The notes: generated by a model not told the origin, from the sequence alone. Counted from the stretch's first letter, positions 1-11,722 are shown. The stretch: DNA of 64,000 nt from Paracoccaceae bacterium (GCA_028284705.1 JANQRE010000050.1:1-64000), one strand, 5' to 3'. Numbers and translations: made by a program.

Positions 1-16
1 AAGAGGGATGTGAGCG

Positions 17-1135
17 ATGAAGATCAGTGTCGAGCGCGGCGTGCTGCTGAAAGCCGTGGGACAGGCGCAATCGGTGGTGGAGCGTCGCAACACGATCCCA
101 ATACTTGCCAATGTGCTGATCGAAGCGGAAGGCGACACGGTTCAGTTCCGGGCCACTGATCTGGACATCGAAGTGGTCGACAAGGCCCCCGCGCAGGTGG
201 AACGAGCCGGGGCGACGACTGTCTCCGCCACGACGCTGCATGAGATCGTGCGCAAGCTGCCCGACGGGGCGTTGGTTTCGCTCACGGATGATGGTGCTTC
301 GGGGCGTTTGACGGTCGAGGCAGGGCGGTCCAATTTCTCGCTCGCGACGCTGCCCAAGGAAGATTTCCCGGTTATGGCCTCGTCTGAATATCAGACGAAC
401 TTCTCCGCCGCCGCCCCAGTTCTGCGCCGGCTGTTCGACAAGTCAAAATTCGCAATTTCCACCGAGGAAACAAGGTATTACCTCAACGGTGTCTATATGC
501 ATGTCGCCGATAGCGACGGCGGCAAAGCGCTGCGCTGTGTAGCCACCGACGGTCACCGTCTCGCGCGCATCGATGCCGATCTGCCGGATGGCGCGGCGGA
601 CATGCCGGGCGTGATCGTGCCGCGGAAGACGGTGGCAGAGCTCCGCAAACTTCTTGATGATGATGAGATGCAGATCGCTGTTTCGGTCTCGGAAACCAAG
701 GTCCGCTTCGCCACCCCGGACATCACCCTGACCTCGAAGGTCATCGACGGCACGTTCCCCGATTACATGCGGGTCATTCCGACCGGCAACACACGGAAAC
801 TGGAGGTCGATGCGGCCGAGTTTGCGCAAGCCGTCGACCGTGTTGCGACCGTGTCTTCGGAGCGGTCGCGGGCGGTTAAATTGGCGCTATCGGAGGACAA
901 GCTCGTGCTCTCTGTCAACGCACCGGACAGTGGCGCCGCGGAAGAAGAACTGGCCGTGGCTTACGGCGACGAGCGGCTGGAGATCGGCTTTAATGCCAAG
1001 TATCTCCTTGAAATCGCTGGGCAAGTTGATCGCGAGAACGCGGTGTTCATGTTCAACTCGGCTGGCGATCCGACGCTGATGCGTGAGGGTAATGACCAAT
1101 CGGCGGTCTATGTTGTCATGCCGATGCGCGTCTAA
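17..1135 (+). CDS. dnaN: DNA polymerase III beta sliding clamp
   Basis: This 372-residue protein is the ring-shaped processivity clamp that holds DNA polymerase III on the template. It is full length for the family and shows the expected three repeated clamp domains. The start MKISVERG and the end VYVVMPMRV are typical; the last residues form part of the pocket that binds clamp-binding peptides of polymerase and repair proteins. An AGAGGG ribosome binding site lies just upstream of the ATG. recF follows after 23 bases, the usual dnaN-recF order near the alphaproteobacterial replication origin. dnaA, if it precedes, lies outside the window. Confidence 0.98.
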   Translation: MKISVERGVLLKAVGQAQSVVERRNTIPILANVLIEAEGDTVQFRATDLDIEVVDKAPAQVERAGATTVSATTLHEIVRKLPDGALVSLTDDGASGRLTVEAGRSNFSLATLPKEDFPVMASSEYQTNFSAAAPVLRRLFDKSKFAISTEETRYYLNGVYMHVADSDGGKALRCVATDGHRLARIDADLPDGAADMPGVIVPRKTVAELRKLLDDDEMQIAVSVSETKVRFATPDITLTSKVIDGTFPDYMRVIPTGNTRKLEVDAAEFAQAVDRVATVSSERSRAVKLALSEDKLVLSVNAPDSGAAEEELAVAYGDERLEIGFNAKYLLEIAGQVDRENAVFMFNSAGDPTLMREGNDQSAVYVVMPMRV

Positions 1136-1158
1136 ATTCGGTTTCGCGAGGGAGTTTT

Positions 1159-2253
1159 ATGTCAGGGCTTTGGATCTCCACCCTGACCCTCTCGCATTTC
1201 CGGTCTCATAAACGAGAAACCCTGAATCTCGACGAACGTCCCGTCGTCTTATTCGGTGCAAACGGGGCGGGTAAAACCAACGTTCTGGAGGCCCTGTCGC
1301 TGCTGTCGCCGGGGCGCGGCATTCGGCGGGCCGGGACGGAAGAAATCGCGCGCGAACCGGAGCGTTTGGGCTGGAAAGTCTCGGCGGTTTTGCACGCCCC
1401 GGATCGTGTTCATGAGATCGAGACACGGGCCGAGCACGGAGCCAATCGCACGGTCACAATCGACGAAAAAACCGCACCGCAAGTCGCGCTGGGACGGATC
1501 AGCCGAATGGTCTGGCTGATCCCTGCGATGGACCGTTTATGGCTCGAAGGGGCCGAGGGACGCAGGCGGTTTCTGGACCGCATCACGCTCAGTTTTGAGC
1601 CCAATCATGCGGAGGTCTCCCTGGCCTATTCAAAGGCCATGGCAGAGCGGAACAGATTGCTGAAAGACATGGTCCGTGATGCGATGTGGTATGGCGCATT
1701 GGAAGAGAATATGGCCGAAGCCGGTGCGGCAATAATTGCCAATCGGAACAATGCACTAGGGCGGCTGCAGAGCGCTATGGACAAGGCGCAAACAGCCTTC
1801 CCGGTCGCCGACCTCTCCATCGAGATGGAGGCCCCAGACGACAGGGAAACGCTGTTGTCTGCATTGCAGAACTCAAGGGCAAATGACCTGCGGGCAGGGC
1901 GCACATTGGTGGGGCCGCATCGTGCGGATATGCAGGCCGTTTATCGTGCCAAAAAGCTCGCGGCGAAGCATTGTTCGACGGGCGAACAAAAGGCGCTGCT
2001 TCTGTCGCTGATCTTGGCCAATGCGAGGGCCTTGGCGGAGGATTTTGGCGCCCCGCCGATTATGCTGCTGGATGAGGTCGCAGCGCACTTGGATCAGAAC
2101 CGCCGCGCGGCACTCTATGATGAGATATGTGCGCTGAAAACGCAGGCCTGGATGACCGGAACCGGCGCGGAACTCTTCGAAGGACTGGGTGATCGTGCGC
2201 AGCATTTTGAAGTCACCGAGACCGACGGAACATCGACGATTTCGGCTGGCTGA
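1159..2253 (+). CDS. recF: DNA replication and repair ATPase RecF
   Basis: RecF is an SMC-like ATPase that, with RecO and RecR, loads RecA at single-strand gaps. At 364 residues it has the usual length. A Walker A motif (GANGAGKT) sits at residues 33-40, an ABC-type signature region appears late in the protein (STGEQKALLLS), and a Walker B stretch (PPIMLLDEVAAHLD) follows. A GAGGGAG ribosome binding site precedes the ATG. It lies directly downstream of dnaN and is probably co-transcribed with it. Confidence 0.97.
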   Translation: MSGLWISTLTLSHFRSHKRETLNLDERPVVLFGANGAGKTNVLEALSLLSPGRGIRRAGTEEIAREPERLGWKVSAVLHAPDRVHEIETRAEHGANRTVTIDEKTAPQVALGRISRMVWLIPAMDRLWLEGAEGRRRFLDRITLSFEPNHAEVSLAYSKAMAERNRLLKDMVRDAMWYGALEENMAEAGAAIIANRNNALGRLQSAMDKAQTAFPVADLSIEMEAPDDRETLLSALQNSRANDLRAGRTLVGPHRADMQAVYRAKKLAAKHCSTGEQKALLLSLILANARALAEDFGAPPIMLLDEVAAHLDQNRRAALYDEICALKTQAWMTGTGAELFEGLGDRAQHFEVTETDGTSTISAG

Positions 2254-2346
2254 AAACAGGCTGAAAACCGTCTGAATTCCGTCGGACCGCCGCGCGTGAT
2301 GAAATCGCCTCTGGCGCAGCTCTCAAAACTTTACCAATGGTTACGA

Positions 2347-2967
2347 ATGACCCTCACACCATTCGATATGGCGCTTTATGCAGGCGCACTGTTCATCCTG
2401 TTCCTGACGCCGGGACCGGTCTGGGTGGCGTTGATCGCGCGCGCATTGTCGGGCGGCTTCATGTCGGCGGCCCCACTCGCGCTGGGTGTTGTGGTGGGCG
2501 ACATCCTCTGGCCGCTTGTGGCGATCCTTGGGGTTTCGTGGCTGGTCGATCAGTTTGACGGCTTCATGGTGGTTCTGCGCTGGGTCGCCGTTGTGATGTT
2601 TCTTGTCATGGGGATCAGTCTGCTGAGGCACGCCGAGGCGGCGCTGGGCTCGGACTCGCGGCTCACACGGCCCGGCATGTGGGCGGGCTTTGTCGCCGGG
2701 TTAGTCGTGATCCTGTCGAACCCCAAGGCCGTGCTCTTCTACATGGGTGTGTTGCCGGGGTTCTTTGATCTCAGCGCCGTGACCTGGGTCGACATTGCGG
2801 TGATCTGTTTTCTCAGTTTGTTGGTGCCGCTGATCGGCAATCTCATCCTGGCCGCTTTCGTGGATCGCGCGCGGCAGCTCCTGAAGTCACCGGAGGCGGT
2901 GAAGCGGCTCAATCAAGTATCTGGGTGGTTGTTGATCTGCGTCGCGGTCGTGATTGCAGTGGGTTGA
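2347..2967 (+). CDS. LysE family exporter
   Basis: A small integral inner-membrane protein of the LysE/RhtB family, which export amino acids and related small molecules. About six hydrophobic segments are visible, and the N-terminal segment carries the family hallmark LFLTPGPVWVALIARAL with its TPGP motif. I chose the ATG at 2347, which gives 206 residues, the usual family length. A longer start at 2296 or 2299 is open but adds a non-family N terminus, and neither start has a strong ribosome binding site. The substrate cannot be predicted. It sits between recF and a convergent carrier gene. Confidence 0.88.
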   Translation: MTLTPFDMALYAGALFILFLTPGPVWVALIARALSGGFMSAAPLALGVVVGDILWPLVAILGVSWLVDQFDGFMVVLRWVAVVMFLVMGISLLRHAEAALGSDSRLTRPGMWAGFVAGLVVILSNPKAVLFYMGVLPGFFDLSAVTWVDIAVICFLSLLVPLIGNLILAAFVDRARQLLKSPEAVKRLNQVSGWLLICVAVVIAVG

Positions 2968-3003
2968 GGTGGCGCGGCGAGCCCCTGTCGGGCGATGCCT
3001 GCC

Positions 3004-3852
3004 CTACATCCTTCGCATCAGCAACAGCGCCGGGATCGTGACGACATACATCACGATGCCGTAGATCGCGGAGGGGATGGCGTAATCTGCAAGCGTCCCG
3101 GACACCGATAAGAGCCCCGCCACAGTGATGCCCAATGTTCCGTTCTGCACGCCCAACTCGATGGCGATGGATTTGGCATCGCCGCCGGACATGCCCAACA
3201 GTCGTGCCAGCCCCAGCCCGATCAAGATCGCGATGACGTTGAAGGTGAACAGCAGCGGGCCGAGGATGACGATACTCGTAGTGAAGAGTTCCCAGTTCAC
3301 AGCCAGCGCCGCGACGATGATTACCACGAAGAGGATAAGCGCAAGGATTGAGAGAATGGGCTCGATCCGGTCGGCAAACCCGGTGGCAAAATGGCGAACC
3401 ATCATACCTATGAAAACCGGGACAGCGGTGATCAGAAACATCGCGATGGCGATGGACGTCACGTTGATCGGCGGTGCGGCCTCCTTCAGAAACGCCTGAG
3501 CGGCCCAGGCGACGAGCAGAGGGACCGCGATGATTGCGATGAGGCTGGCCACCGCCGTGAGCGTCACAGAGAGCGCCACAGTGCCGCCTGAGAGCTTGGT
3601 GAGCATGTTGGAGGTCACCCCACCCGGGCAGAAACTGAGAAGCATCACACCGAAGGCCAGCGCCGGGGGCAGCGGGAAGATCAGCAGGAGCAGAAAGGCG
3701 AGGATCGGCAGGCCGATGATCTGGAAGGAGAGGCCCGCGATGACCGCCTTCGGCATCTGCAGCACCCGGGCGAAATCGGCGAAGGTGAGACCCACGCCGA
3801 GCGAGAGCATGATGATCGCCAATGACAGCGGAAGTGCGACCTCAAGAAGCAT
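3004..3852 (-). CDS. Bile acid:sodium symporter (BASS) family transporter
   Basis: A hydrophobic protein of 282 residues with about nine to ten membrane segments. The conserved stretches of the BASS family are present: LLSFCPGGVTSNMLTKLSGG in the middle, and ELGVQNGTLGITVAGLL near the C terminus, where the cation-binding crossing helices lie. BASS members carry organic anions with sodium; the real substrate in marine bacteria is usually not bile acid. The start at 3852 has a GAGGG ribosome binding site five bases away; an ATG at 3864 is an alternative. It runs opposite to gyrB and shares an upstream region with it. Confidence 0.87.
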   Translation of the reverse strand: MLLEVALPLSLAIIMLSLGVGLTFADFARVLQMPKAVIAGLSFQIIGLPILAFLLLLIFPLPPALAFGVMLLSFCPGGVTSNMLTKLSGGTVALSVTLTAVASLIAIIAVPLLVAWAAQAFLKEAAPPINVTSIAIAMFLITAVPVFIGMMVRHFATGFADRIEPILSILALILFVVIIVAALAVNWELFTTSIVILGPLLFTFNVIAILIGLGLARLLGMSGGDAKSIAIELGVQNGTLGITVAGLLSVSGTLADYAIPSAIYGIVMYVVTIPALLLMRRM

Positions 3853-3964
3853 GAATTCCCTCATTCCGTTTCCCGGTTTTGAGGAGCGTAGCGACCGCAA
3901 TCAGCCGCGTGAAGGCCCGTTCTTCCAAAGTGACGTGGACGGCACAATATCTTGCGGCAAAAGC

Positions 3965-6436
<2,472 letters not shown>

Positions 6437-6515
6437 TCCAAATGAGCGCTGGTGCGCGCGTGATACGCCACCCTCCTCCTGACCTCCTCCACAGGGAGGT
6501 GGAAGCGTGCCGCGA

Positions 6516-6558
6516 CCGACCCCGTTTGACTCCTGTGGGTGCCTTTGGCAGGGGTCGG
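6516..6558 (+). terminator. Inverted repeat downstream of gyrB, possible terminator
   Basis: A perfect 8-base inverted repeat, CCGACCCC (6516-6523) and GGGGTCGG (6551-6558), encloses about 27 bases. It lies 80 bases after the gyrB stop and just before the next gene. There is no long T run, only ATTTGAGTATTTT after it, so its role as a terminator is uncertain. A second hairpin of the CCTCC/GGAGG type lies just upstream, around 6478-6503. Confidence 0.35.
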
Positions 6559-6561
6559 ATT

Positions 6562-6588
6562 TGAGTATTTTAGCCAGAATGAAGCAGG
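6562..6588 (+). repeat. 27-base dispersed intergenic repeat, copy 1
   Basis: This stretch beginning TGAGTATTTT and continuing with GCCAGAATGAAGC matches 13715-13741 at 25 of 27 positions. Both copies are intergenic, lie downstream of + strand genes (gyrB and pncB), and have the same orientation. The copy here overlaps the probable leader of the next gene. Confidence 0.6.
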
Positions 6589-6594
6589 GCTGTT

Positions 6595-7776
6595 TTGCGC
6601 ATTGAAGAAACCGATATTCTGATTGTGGGTGGAGGCCCCGCGGGGTTATCGACTGCGGGGCGATTGGCAGATGGCGTGAAGGCTATCGTCGTGCATCAGG
6701 ACAAGGAAATCGGCTGGCCGGTGCGCACTTCGGGGGGGTCGTTCAAGGGTGATATCGACGCTCTGGGCGTCCCGTCGGAGTTCTATGTCATTGTCAACAC
6801 AGCGGAAATTTACTCCGACAATAGGAGGCTGGAGCTTGATATGTCGAGCGATCCGGTGGTCGTTCTGGACGTCACTAAGGTCTATCGATGGCTGGCGGAG
6901 CAGATGAATGCGGAGTTGCATTGCGCGACCAAGTTCCTGCGTGTTGAGCGCGACGGGGATGGGTTTCTCTCGACCCTGCGCACCGTGGGGACTGGGGAAT
7001 GGCAGGTGCGGTCGCGTTATATCGTCGATGCGTCGGGCTGGCATATGGCAGTGCTGGACAGTCTGGCGTTGAAACCAAAGCCTGAGCGCAAGGGGGTCGG
7101 CATCGAGTATGAATTTCCGGCGCGCAATCATCGGTTGACGAAGGCGGTACTTTTCTTCGGAAAATCAATACCTTCTGGGTATGGATGGGCGTTGCCGACG
7201 GCGGATGGGTCGATCCGTTTGGGGTTGGGGCAGATCAGGCCGATCAATACCGAGAATCCGAAGGACCTGATGGATCGATTTCTGGCCTCCGGCGAGTTGG
7301 AGCGGATGGGGTTGCCGCAGCCGGAAGATTTCCATGTGAATTCAGGAACTTTGCCCTCTGAGCCGTTTGAGAAGGACCTAGTTTTTGGGCGGGTGATCCG
7401 GGTGGGTGATACGGCGAATTTCGCGACGCCGACCCTGGGCGAGGGCATCCGGATTTGCATCACCCATGGGCGCGCTTTGGGCGACGCGTTGAGCGAGGCG
7501 GTCCTGCAAGGGAGAGACAAACCACTGAAAAGATGGGAAAAATCGGTGACGCGAGAATTGGCCTTGAAATACAAGGTCGGCTTCTGGGTCAATCAGGGCG
7601 CGGCGCAATACTCGCCTGAAAACTGGGATGCGAGCGTGGATCGGATGAGCCGCGTGCCGTCGGAGGAGCTTCTGCAATTCTTCAAGAACGAGTTCCCCCC
7701 CAAGACGATCCTGCGGCGGGCCTGGCTGGTCCTAAAGCGCCGGATTCTAAGGAAATTTGGGCGTCAGACAGGATGA
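6595..7776 (+). CDS. Geranylgeranyl reductase-like FAD-dependent oxidoreductase
   Basis: A 393-residue flavoprotein with an N-terminal dinucleotide fold (DILIVGGGPAGLSTA, residues 7-21) and a second FAD motif late in the protein, RVGDTANFATPTLGEGIRI. The arrangement fits the geranylgeranyl reductase and lycopene cyclase branch of the group 1 flavin oxidoreductases. No cofactor or substrate partner is encoded beside it, so whether it reduces prenyl chains or acts on another lipid or aromatic compound is open. The start is a TTG codon at 6595, with no ATG near the conserved N terminus and no clear ribosome binding site. It stands alone between gyrB and an AT-rich gap. Confidence 0.75.
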   Translation: MRIEETDILIVGGGPAGLSTAGRLADGVKAIVVHQDKEIGWPVRTSGGSFKGDIDALGVPSEFYVIVNTAEIYSDNRRLELDMSSDPVVVLDVTKVYRWLAEQMNAELHCATKFLRVERDGDGFLSTLRTVGTGEWQVRSRYIVDASGWHMAVLDSLALKPKPERKGVGIEYEFPARNHRLTKAVLFFGKSIPSGYGWALPTADGSIRLGLGQIRPINTENPKDLMDRFLASGELERMGLPQPEDFHVNSGTLPSEPFEKDLVFGRVIRVGDTANFATPTLGEGIRICITHGRALGDALSEAVLQGRDKPLKRWEKSVTRELALKYKVGFWVNQGAAQYSPENWDASVDRMSRVPSEELLQFFKNEFPPKTILRRAWLVLKRRILRKFGRQTG

Positions 7777-8073
7777 AACCCGACCAAAATCTTGCCGCCG
7801 GTAATGCAAGCAGATCGGCGGAGTTGAGACAAGCTAACCTGTTGATATTACGGTATTAATTTAGAGCTAACGATGCCTATTCTGTAGGCATTTGCACAAA
7901 TCTTAGGCGAATTTTCAAATATTATGTTGAATTTGTACCAGAGTCCTTTGGATTTCGAGAGCAGGCCCTCATTTTCCCAGAAACACGCGTTGGTGTGACC
8001 CGCCACCCGGAAGAAGCGGTGCTTTGGTACCTGATTGGCGACGTCTGGTCCGAGCCCGGTGTGGACACCCGCA
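7777..8073. other. AT-rich intergenic region with an inverted repeat
   Basis: About 300 bases with no credible gene. The part from about 7835 to 7960 is much richer in A and T than the rest of the window. It contains a perfect inverted repeat, ATGCCTA and TAGGCAT, at 7873-7891 with a five-base loop. No T run follows, so it may be an operator or an RNA hairpin rather than a terminator. The last third returns to normal composition. Confidence 0.5.
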
Positions 8074-8325
8074 CTACCGACGCGTGCGCCATGCCATCTT
8101 CATATAGACATCTCCCGACTTCAGCTCCTCCAGCATCTGCTGGAGCCGCTTCAGTCTGGTCTCTTCGCGCTTGGCCCGGCTAATCCAGCCGAGATAGTCG
8201 TTGCGCTGATACCAAGGGCGCTGCTCGTAGCGCTCCATCAATCCATGGGAGTCTAAGGCCGCTCTCACAAATTCTGGCATAGGGTTCGCCAGTCGCTTCA
8301 TTGTCTCCACCCAAAAAGATGTCAC
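8074..8325 (-). CDS. YdeI/OmpD-associated (OmdA) domain small protein
   Basis: A small protein of up to 83 residues. The stretch YQRNDYLGWISRAKREETRL followed by KRLQQMLEELKSGD resembles the C-terminal helical domain of the YdeI/OmpD-associated family, whose biochemical role is not settled. The larger family members carry an extra N-terminal domain that is missing here, so this is either a short form or a remnant. The start is uncertain: a GTG at 8325 or an ATG at 8301, the latter with GGAG unusually close to it. It is isolated between an AT-rich gap and a LysR gene. Confidence 0.6.
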   Translation of the reverse strand: MTSFWVETMKRLANPMPEFVRAALDSHGLMERYEQRPWYQRNDYLGWISRAKREETRLKRLQQMLEELKSGDVYMKMAWRTRR

Positions 8326-8453
8326 CCTGTCATATCACAATCTGACATCGCGTGCCGAAGGGAGAACTTTGGGCTATCCACCGCGAAGGTCGGAATTGAG
8401 CCCGAACTTCAAGCCTTCCGCAGCGCCGCTAATGGCCGCACTGCAGCATTCGA

Positions 8454-9359
8454 CTAGTGCTTCATCCGCTCTTCAACCACGGTCCTCACCTGTTCGCGCA
8501 GCCATGTATTGAGCGGATCGGTTCGCCGACGCTCATGCCAACACAAGCGAACCGGGACGGAGTCGAGGTTGAACGGCAAGCCTGCCACGCCGAGCGAGAA
8601 GCGCGCTGCGTGCCACTGTGCAATTGGGGCGGGCATTGTTGCGATCGCTCCGGTTCGCGCGACCAGATCAGGAATGGAGGCAAATCTCGGCGTCCATGCA
8701 ATCACCTTTCGGTTGTATCCCATGGCCGCGAGCCTTTGATCGGTGTAGCCTGCTTCCTCTTCGCGGAAACCGACGGCGACGTGGGTCGCCTTGAGATACG
8801 CCTTCAGCGAGACAGGTGGGGATATGTCAGGCCGGTGGAGGATGAGGAAAGGTTGTTCGAACAAAACTGATGCGCCGAGACCCTTTGGTGGAGGCGGTCC
8901 AACGGAAACCGCAAGGTCGATGCGTCCGTCGCCAACATCTTGCCAGAGTGATTGATGATCGACTTCTCGCACCCGCAAAATCAGCCCCGGGGCTTGCTCA
9001 CTTATCTGAGAGACCAGATGGGCGAATGCGATTTCATGAACATCGTCTGCAAGACCGATGGTCACCTCTTGCTCGATCGTACTCGGATCGAAATCAGAGT
9101 GGGTCAGTGCTTGGGTGATGATGTGAAGGGGATCGCGTATCTCCTGCCATAGAGCCTCTGCCCGCGGTGTTGGCCTGACACCTCTCGGTGTCTTTTCGAA
9201 CAGGGTGTCTCCCAATATGTCGCGCAAGCGCCCGACCGACTGGCTTACAGCCGGTTGCGACCGCCCCAATCTTTCTGCCGCCAACCGAAGATTCCTTTCG
9301 GACATGATCGCATCGAAGACGATCAGAAGGTTCAGATCAGGACGTACACTCATAATCAA
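8454..9359 (-). CDS. LysR family transcriptional regulator
   Basis: A 301-residue LysR-type regulator. The N-terminal winged helix is clear (RNLRLAAERLGRSQPAVSQS, about residues 18-37) and the rest is the periplasmic-binding-protein-like effector domain. It is transcribed away from a SnoaL-like gene that starts 104 bases from its own start, the usual LysR arrangement, so that gene is the likely target. The effector cannot be told from sequence. Confidence 0.93.
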   Translation of the reverse strand: MIMSVRPDLNLLIVFDAIMSERNLRLAAERLGRSQPAVSQSVGRLRDILGDTLFEKTPRGVRPTPRAEALWQEIRDPLHIITQALTHSDFDPSTIEQEVTIGLADDVHEIAFAHLVSQISEQAPGLILRVREVDHQSLWQDVGDGRIDLAVSVGPPPPKGLGASVLFEQPFLILHRPDISPPVSLKAYLKATHVAVGFREEEAGYTDQRLAAMGYNRKVIAWTPRFASIPDLVARTGAIATMPAPIAQWHAARFSLGVAGLPFNLDSVPVRLCWHERRRTDPLNTWLREQVRTVVEERMKH

Positions 9360-9361
9360 CG

Positions 9362-9379
9362 CTTATGATAATGGTTAAG
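9362..9379. promoter_or_regulatory. Possible LysR binding dyad
   Basis: CTTA and TAAG arms frame an AT-rich core, giving a T-N11-A type dyad as LysR proteins prefer, three bases from the regulator start codon and about 85 bases before the divergent gene. Short dyads occur by chance, so this is a suggestion only. Confidence 0.3.
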
Positions 9380-9463
9380 TTGTTAAATTGGAAGATATGA
9401 GCGCCGGTTCGTAAATTCGGGTCATCAGCACAGACGCCAAACCCTGAAACAAGGAATGAAGAA

Positions 9464-9865
9464 ATGATCACCTCAAACCTTCGCATCAACCAATTGAGCC
9501 AACCCGCCTACGACGCCTACCTGAGCTATCTGGAAGTGCTCGACGCTAAGGACATTGATGCCTACGCGGCCCTCCTTGCCGACAATGTGTCGATCCAATT
9601 CGGCAATGCCCCCGCCGTCGAGGGCAAGCCCGCGGTTGTCGAAATGCTCGGCGGCTATTGGCAGAGCTTCAAGAGCATCGAACACGACCTTTTCAACATC
9701 TACGGAACTGACGACGCCTATGTTCTCGAAGCGCTGAACCACTATGAGCGCCACAACGGCAAGAAGGTCACCGTTCGCGCTGTTGCGTTCACTGACAAGA
9801 ACGAAGACGGGCTTGTTACCTCTGTTCGCATCTTTGGCGACACGTCTCCGTTGTTCGAAAACTAG
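9464..9865 (+). CDS. SnoaL-like / NTF2-fold protein
   Basis: A 133-residue protein of the nuclear transport factor 2-like fold, the SnoaL-like polyketide cyclase or limonene-epoxide-hydrolase type. It shows the pattern of a helical start (AYLSYLEVLDAKDIDAYAAL), a buried strand (VSIQFGNAPAVEGKPAV) and a beta-rich C-terminal half. The family includes enzymes and ligand-binding proteins, so no reaction is assigned. An AAGGAATG ribosome binding site precedes the ATG. It is probably controlled by the divergent LysR gene. Confidence 0.75.
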   Translation: MITSNLRINQLSQPAYDAYLSYLEVLDAKDIDAYAALLADNVSIQFGNAPAVEGKPAVVEMLGGYWQSFKSIEHDLFNIYGTDDAYVLEALNHYERHNGKKVTVRAVAFTDKNEDGLVTSVRIFGDTSPLFEN

Positions 9866-10025
9866 GACACCGACGCGTCAACAACTTTTGCCGGGCGTAA
9901 TTTCGGTCTGCGCCCGGCATGAAGCTGCCGTTTATTTCAATGATCGCTTCGCCCCAAATAGTGCACAGGTCGTGGCAGATGATCGGCGTCCTTTATGGAT
10001 GGTTGCGTGGCTGGGTTAGCCCGCC

Positions 10026-10718
10026 CTAAGACTTCGGGGTGTTCACCCGCTTTGAGAGCGCGGCGTGGCTTTCGACGCGCTCGGAGTAGCGGTCGGTGAG
10101 GTAGTCTTTGCGGTCGCGGGTGAGGAGGGTGAATTTCACCAGCTCCTCCATCACGTCGACCATGCGGTTGTAATAGGGGGAGGGCTTCATGCGGCCCTTG
10201 GAGAACTCGTCCCACGCCTTGGGCACGGAGCTTTGGTTGGGGATCGTCAGGAGGCGCATCCAGCGGCCCAACACCCGTAACTGATTGACCGTGTTGAAAC
10301 TTTGTGAGCCGCCGGAGACTTGGCAAACGGCAAGTGTCTTGCCTTGGGTGGGACGCACGCCGCCCATGGAGAGGGGAATCCAGTCGATCTGGGCCTTCAT
10401 GATGCCGGTCATGGACCCGTGGCGTTCGGGGGAGGACCAGACCATGCCCTCGCACCAGGTGACCATCTCGCGCAGCTCGGCGACCTTGGGGTGCTTGTCG
10501 GTCTCGCTGTCGGGCAGGGGCAGGCCTTCGGGGTTGAACATGCGCGTCTCGCAGCCGAGTTTTTCGAGTACGCGGGCAGCCTCTTCGGCGAGCGCGCGGG
10601 AATAGGACATCGCGCGGAGCGAGCCGTAGAGGAGCAGGATTTTGGGCGGGCGCCCCTCCGCCGCGAGCGCGTCGAGGTTGGGCCCATGAAAGACGTCTTC
10701 AGTGAGGTTCTCGGTCAT
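10026..10718 (-). CDS. arsH: ArsH-type NADPH-dependent FMN reductase
   Basis: A 230-residue flavodoxin-like protein of the ArsH family. The FMN-phosphate loop [15 protein letters not shown] and the characteristic [20 protein letters not shown] segment are both present. ArsH proteins use NADPH to reduce oxygen, quinones or metals and, in several bacteria, oxidise trivalent organoarsenicals. No arsR, arsB or arsC lies nearby, so an arsenic role is not supported by context. The ATG overlaps the stop of trhO by four bases (ATGA), which implies translation coupled to a tRNA modification gene. Confidence 0.85.
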   Translation of the reverse strand: MTENLTEDVFHGPNLDALAAEGRPPKILLLYGSLRAMSYSRALAEEAARVLEKLGCETRMFNPEGLPLPDSETDKHPKVAELREMVTWCEGMVWSSPERHGSMTGIMKAQIDWIPLSMGGVRPTQGKTLAVCQVSGGSQSFNTVNQLRVLGRWMRLLTIPNQSSVPKAWDEFSKGRMKPSPYYNRMVDVMEELVKFTLLTRDRKDYLTDRYSERVESHAALSKRVNTPKS

Positions 10719-11620
10719 CCGTCACCCAAATGTTCCTCGCCGCGGGCGCGGGCGAGTTTGATCTGTTTCTGGCGTTCGCGGAAGCGGGCGCGATCCGCGT
10801 CGCTGAATTCACCTGCGCATTGGTGGCATTGTACGCCGGCCTCGTATTCTTCGCGTTTGACATCCTCGGGCGCGATAGGGCGGCGACAGGCGTGGCAGAG
10901 CTGGTGTGGGCCTTCCTTGAGGCCGTGGCCGACCGAGACACGCCCGTCGAAAACGAAGCATTCGCCGTGCCAGGTGGAGGTCTCTTCTGGCACCTCTTCG
11001 AGATATTTCAGGATGCCGCCTTTGAGGTGGAAGACATCCTCGACGCCTTCGCCAAGCAGGTAATTCGTTGATTTCTCGCACCGAATTCCGCCGGTGCAGA
11101 ACATGGCGATCTTTTTGCCCGCGAAACGATGTTTGTTCTTCTGCCACCAGTCGGGGAACTCGCCGAAGCTTTTGGTCTTGGGGTCGATGGCGCCGTCGAA
11201 GGTGCCGATGGCGACCTCGTAGTCGTTGCGCGTGTCGATGACAGCGACATCCTCGCGGGTGATCAGATCGTTCCAATCTGTTGGCGCGACGTAGTGGCCG
11301 GTGCCTGCGCGGGGGTCGACCTGCGGTTGGCCCATGGTGACGATCTCACGTTTCAGGCGGACCTTCATGCGGTTGAAGGGCATGTTTTGCGCGGTGCTTT
11401 CCTTGTGCTCCAGGTCTGCGCACCCGGGCAGGGCGCGGATATGCGCGAGAAGTGCATCGATGGCGTCGCGGGACCCGGCGACGGTGCCGTTGATGCCTTC
11501 TTGGGCGACGAGAAGCGTGCCTTTGATGCCTTTGTCACAGCAGAGCTTGGCCATCGGCGCGCGCAAGGCATCGGGGTCGTCAAAGCGGGTGAAATGGTAG
11601 AGGGCGGCCACGATATACAT
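10715..11620 (-). CDS. trhO: tRNA uridine(34) hydroxylase, rhodanese domain
   Basis: TrhO (formerly YceA) makes 5-hydroxyuridine at position 34 of tRNAs in an oxygen-dependent way. The 301-residue protein has an N-terminal acylphosphatase-like domain ([15 protein letters not shown]), a central rhodanese domain with the reactive loop [10 protein letters not shown] (cysteines 175 and 181), and a C-terminal cysteine-rich segment (CHACRRP and CHQCAGEF) that looks metal-binding. I chose the ATG at 11620; an in-frame extension to 11656 adds a tail unlike the family. It forms an overlapping pair with arsH. Confidence 0.93.
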   Translation of the reverse strand: MYIVAALYHFTRFDDPDALRAPMAKLCCDKGIKGTLLVAQEGINGTVAGSRDAIDALLAHIRALPGCADLEHKESTAQNMPFNRMKVRLKREIVTMGQPQVDPRAGTGHYVAPTDWNDLITREDVAVIDTRNDYEVAIGTFDGAIDPKTKSFGEFPDWWQKNKHRFAGKKIAMFCTGGIRCEKSTNYLLGEGVEDVFHLKGGILKYLEEVPEETSTWHGECFVFDGRVSVGHGLKEGPHQLCHACRRPIAPEDVKREEYEAGVQCHQCAGEFSDADRARFRERQKQIKLARARGEEHLGDG

Positions 11621-11722
11621 GATCGCGGAGATACGCCCGGGCGGGGTCCGGTTCAAGGGGTGCTGTTGACCTCTTAGGGGCCAAAGCGTAGCAATTTAAG
11701 GCTGACAGCCGGGAGAGGGCCC

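Noticed and set aside
1-16. Chromosomal origin near dnaN
   Set aside because: Only 16 bases precede dnaN and I see no cluster of DnaA boxes (TTATCCACA-like) in the window, so an origin cannot be supported here.
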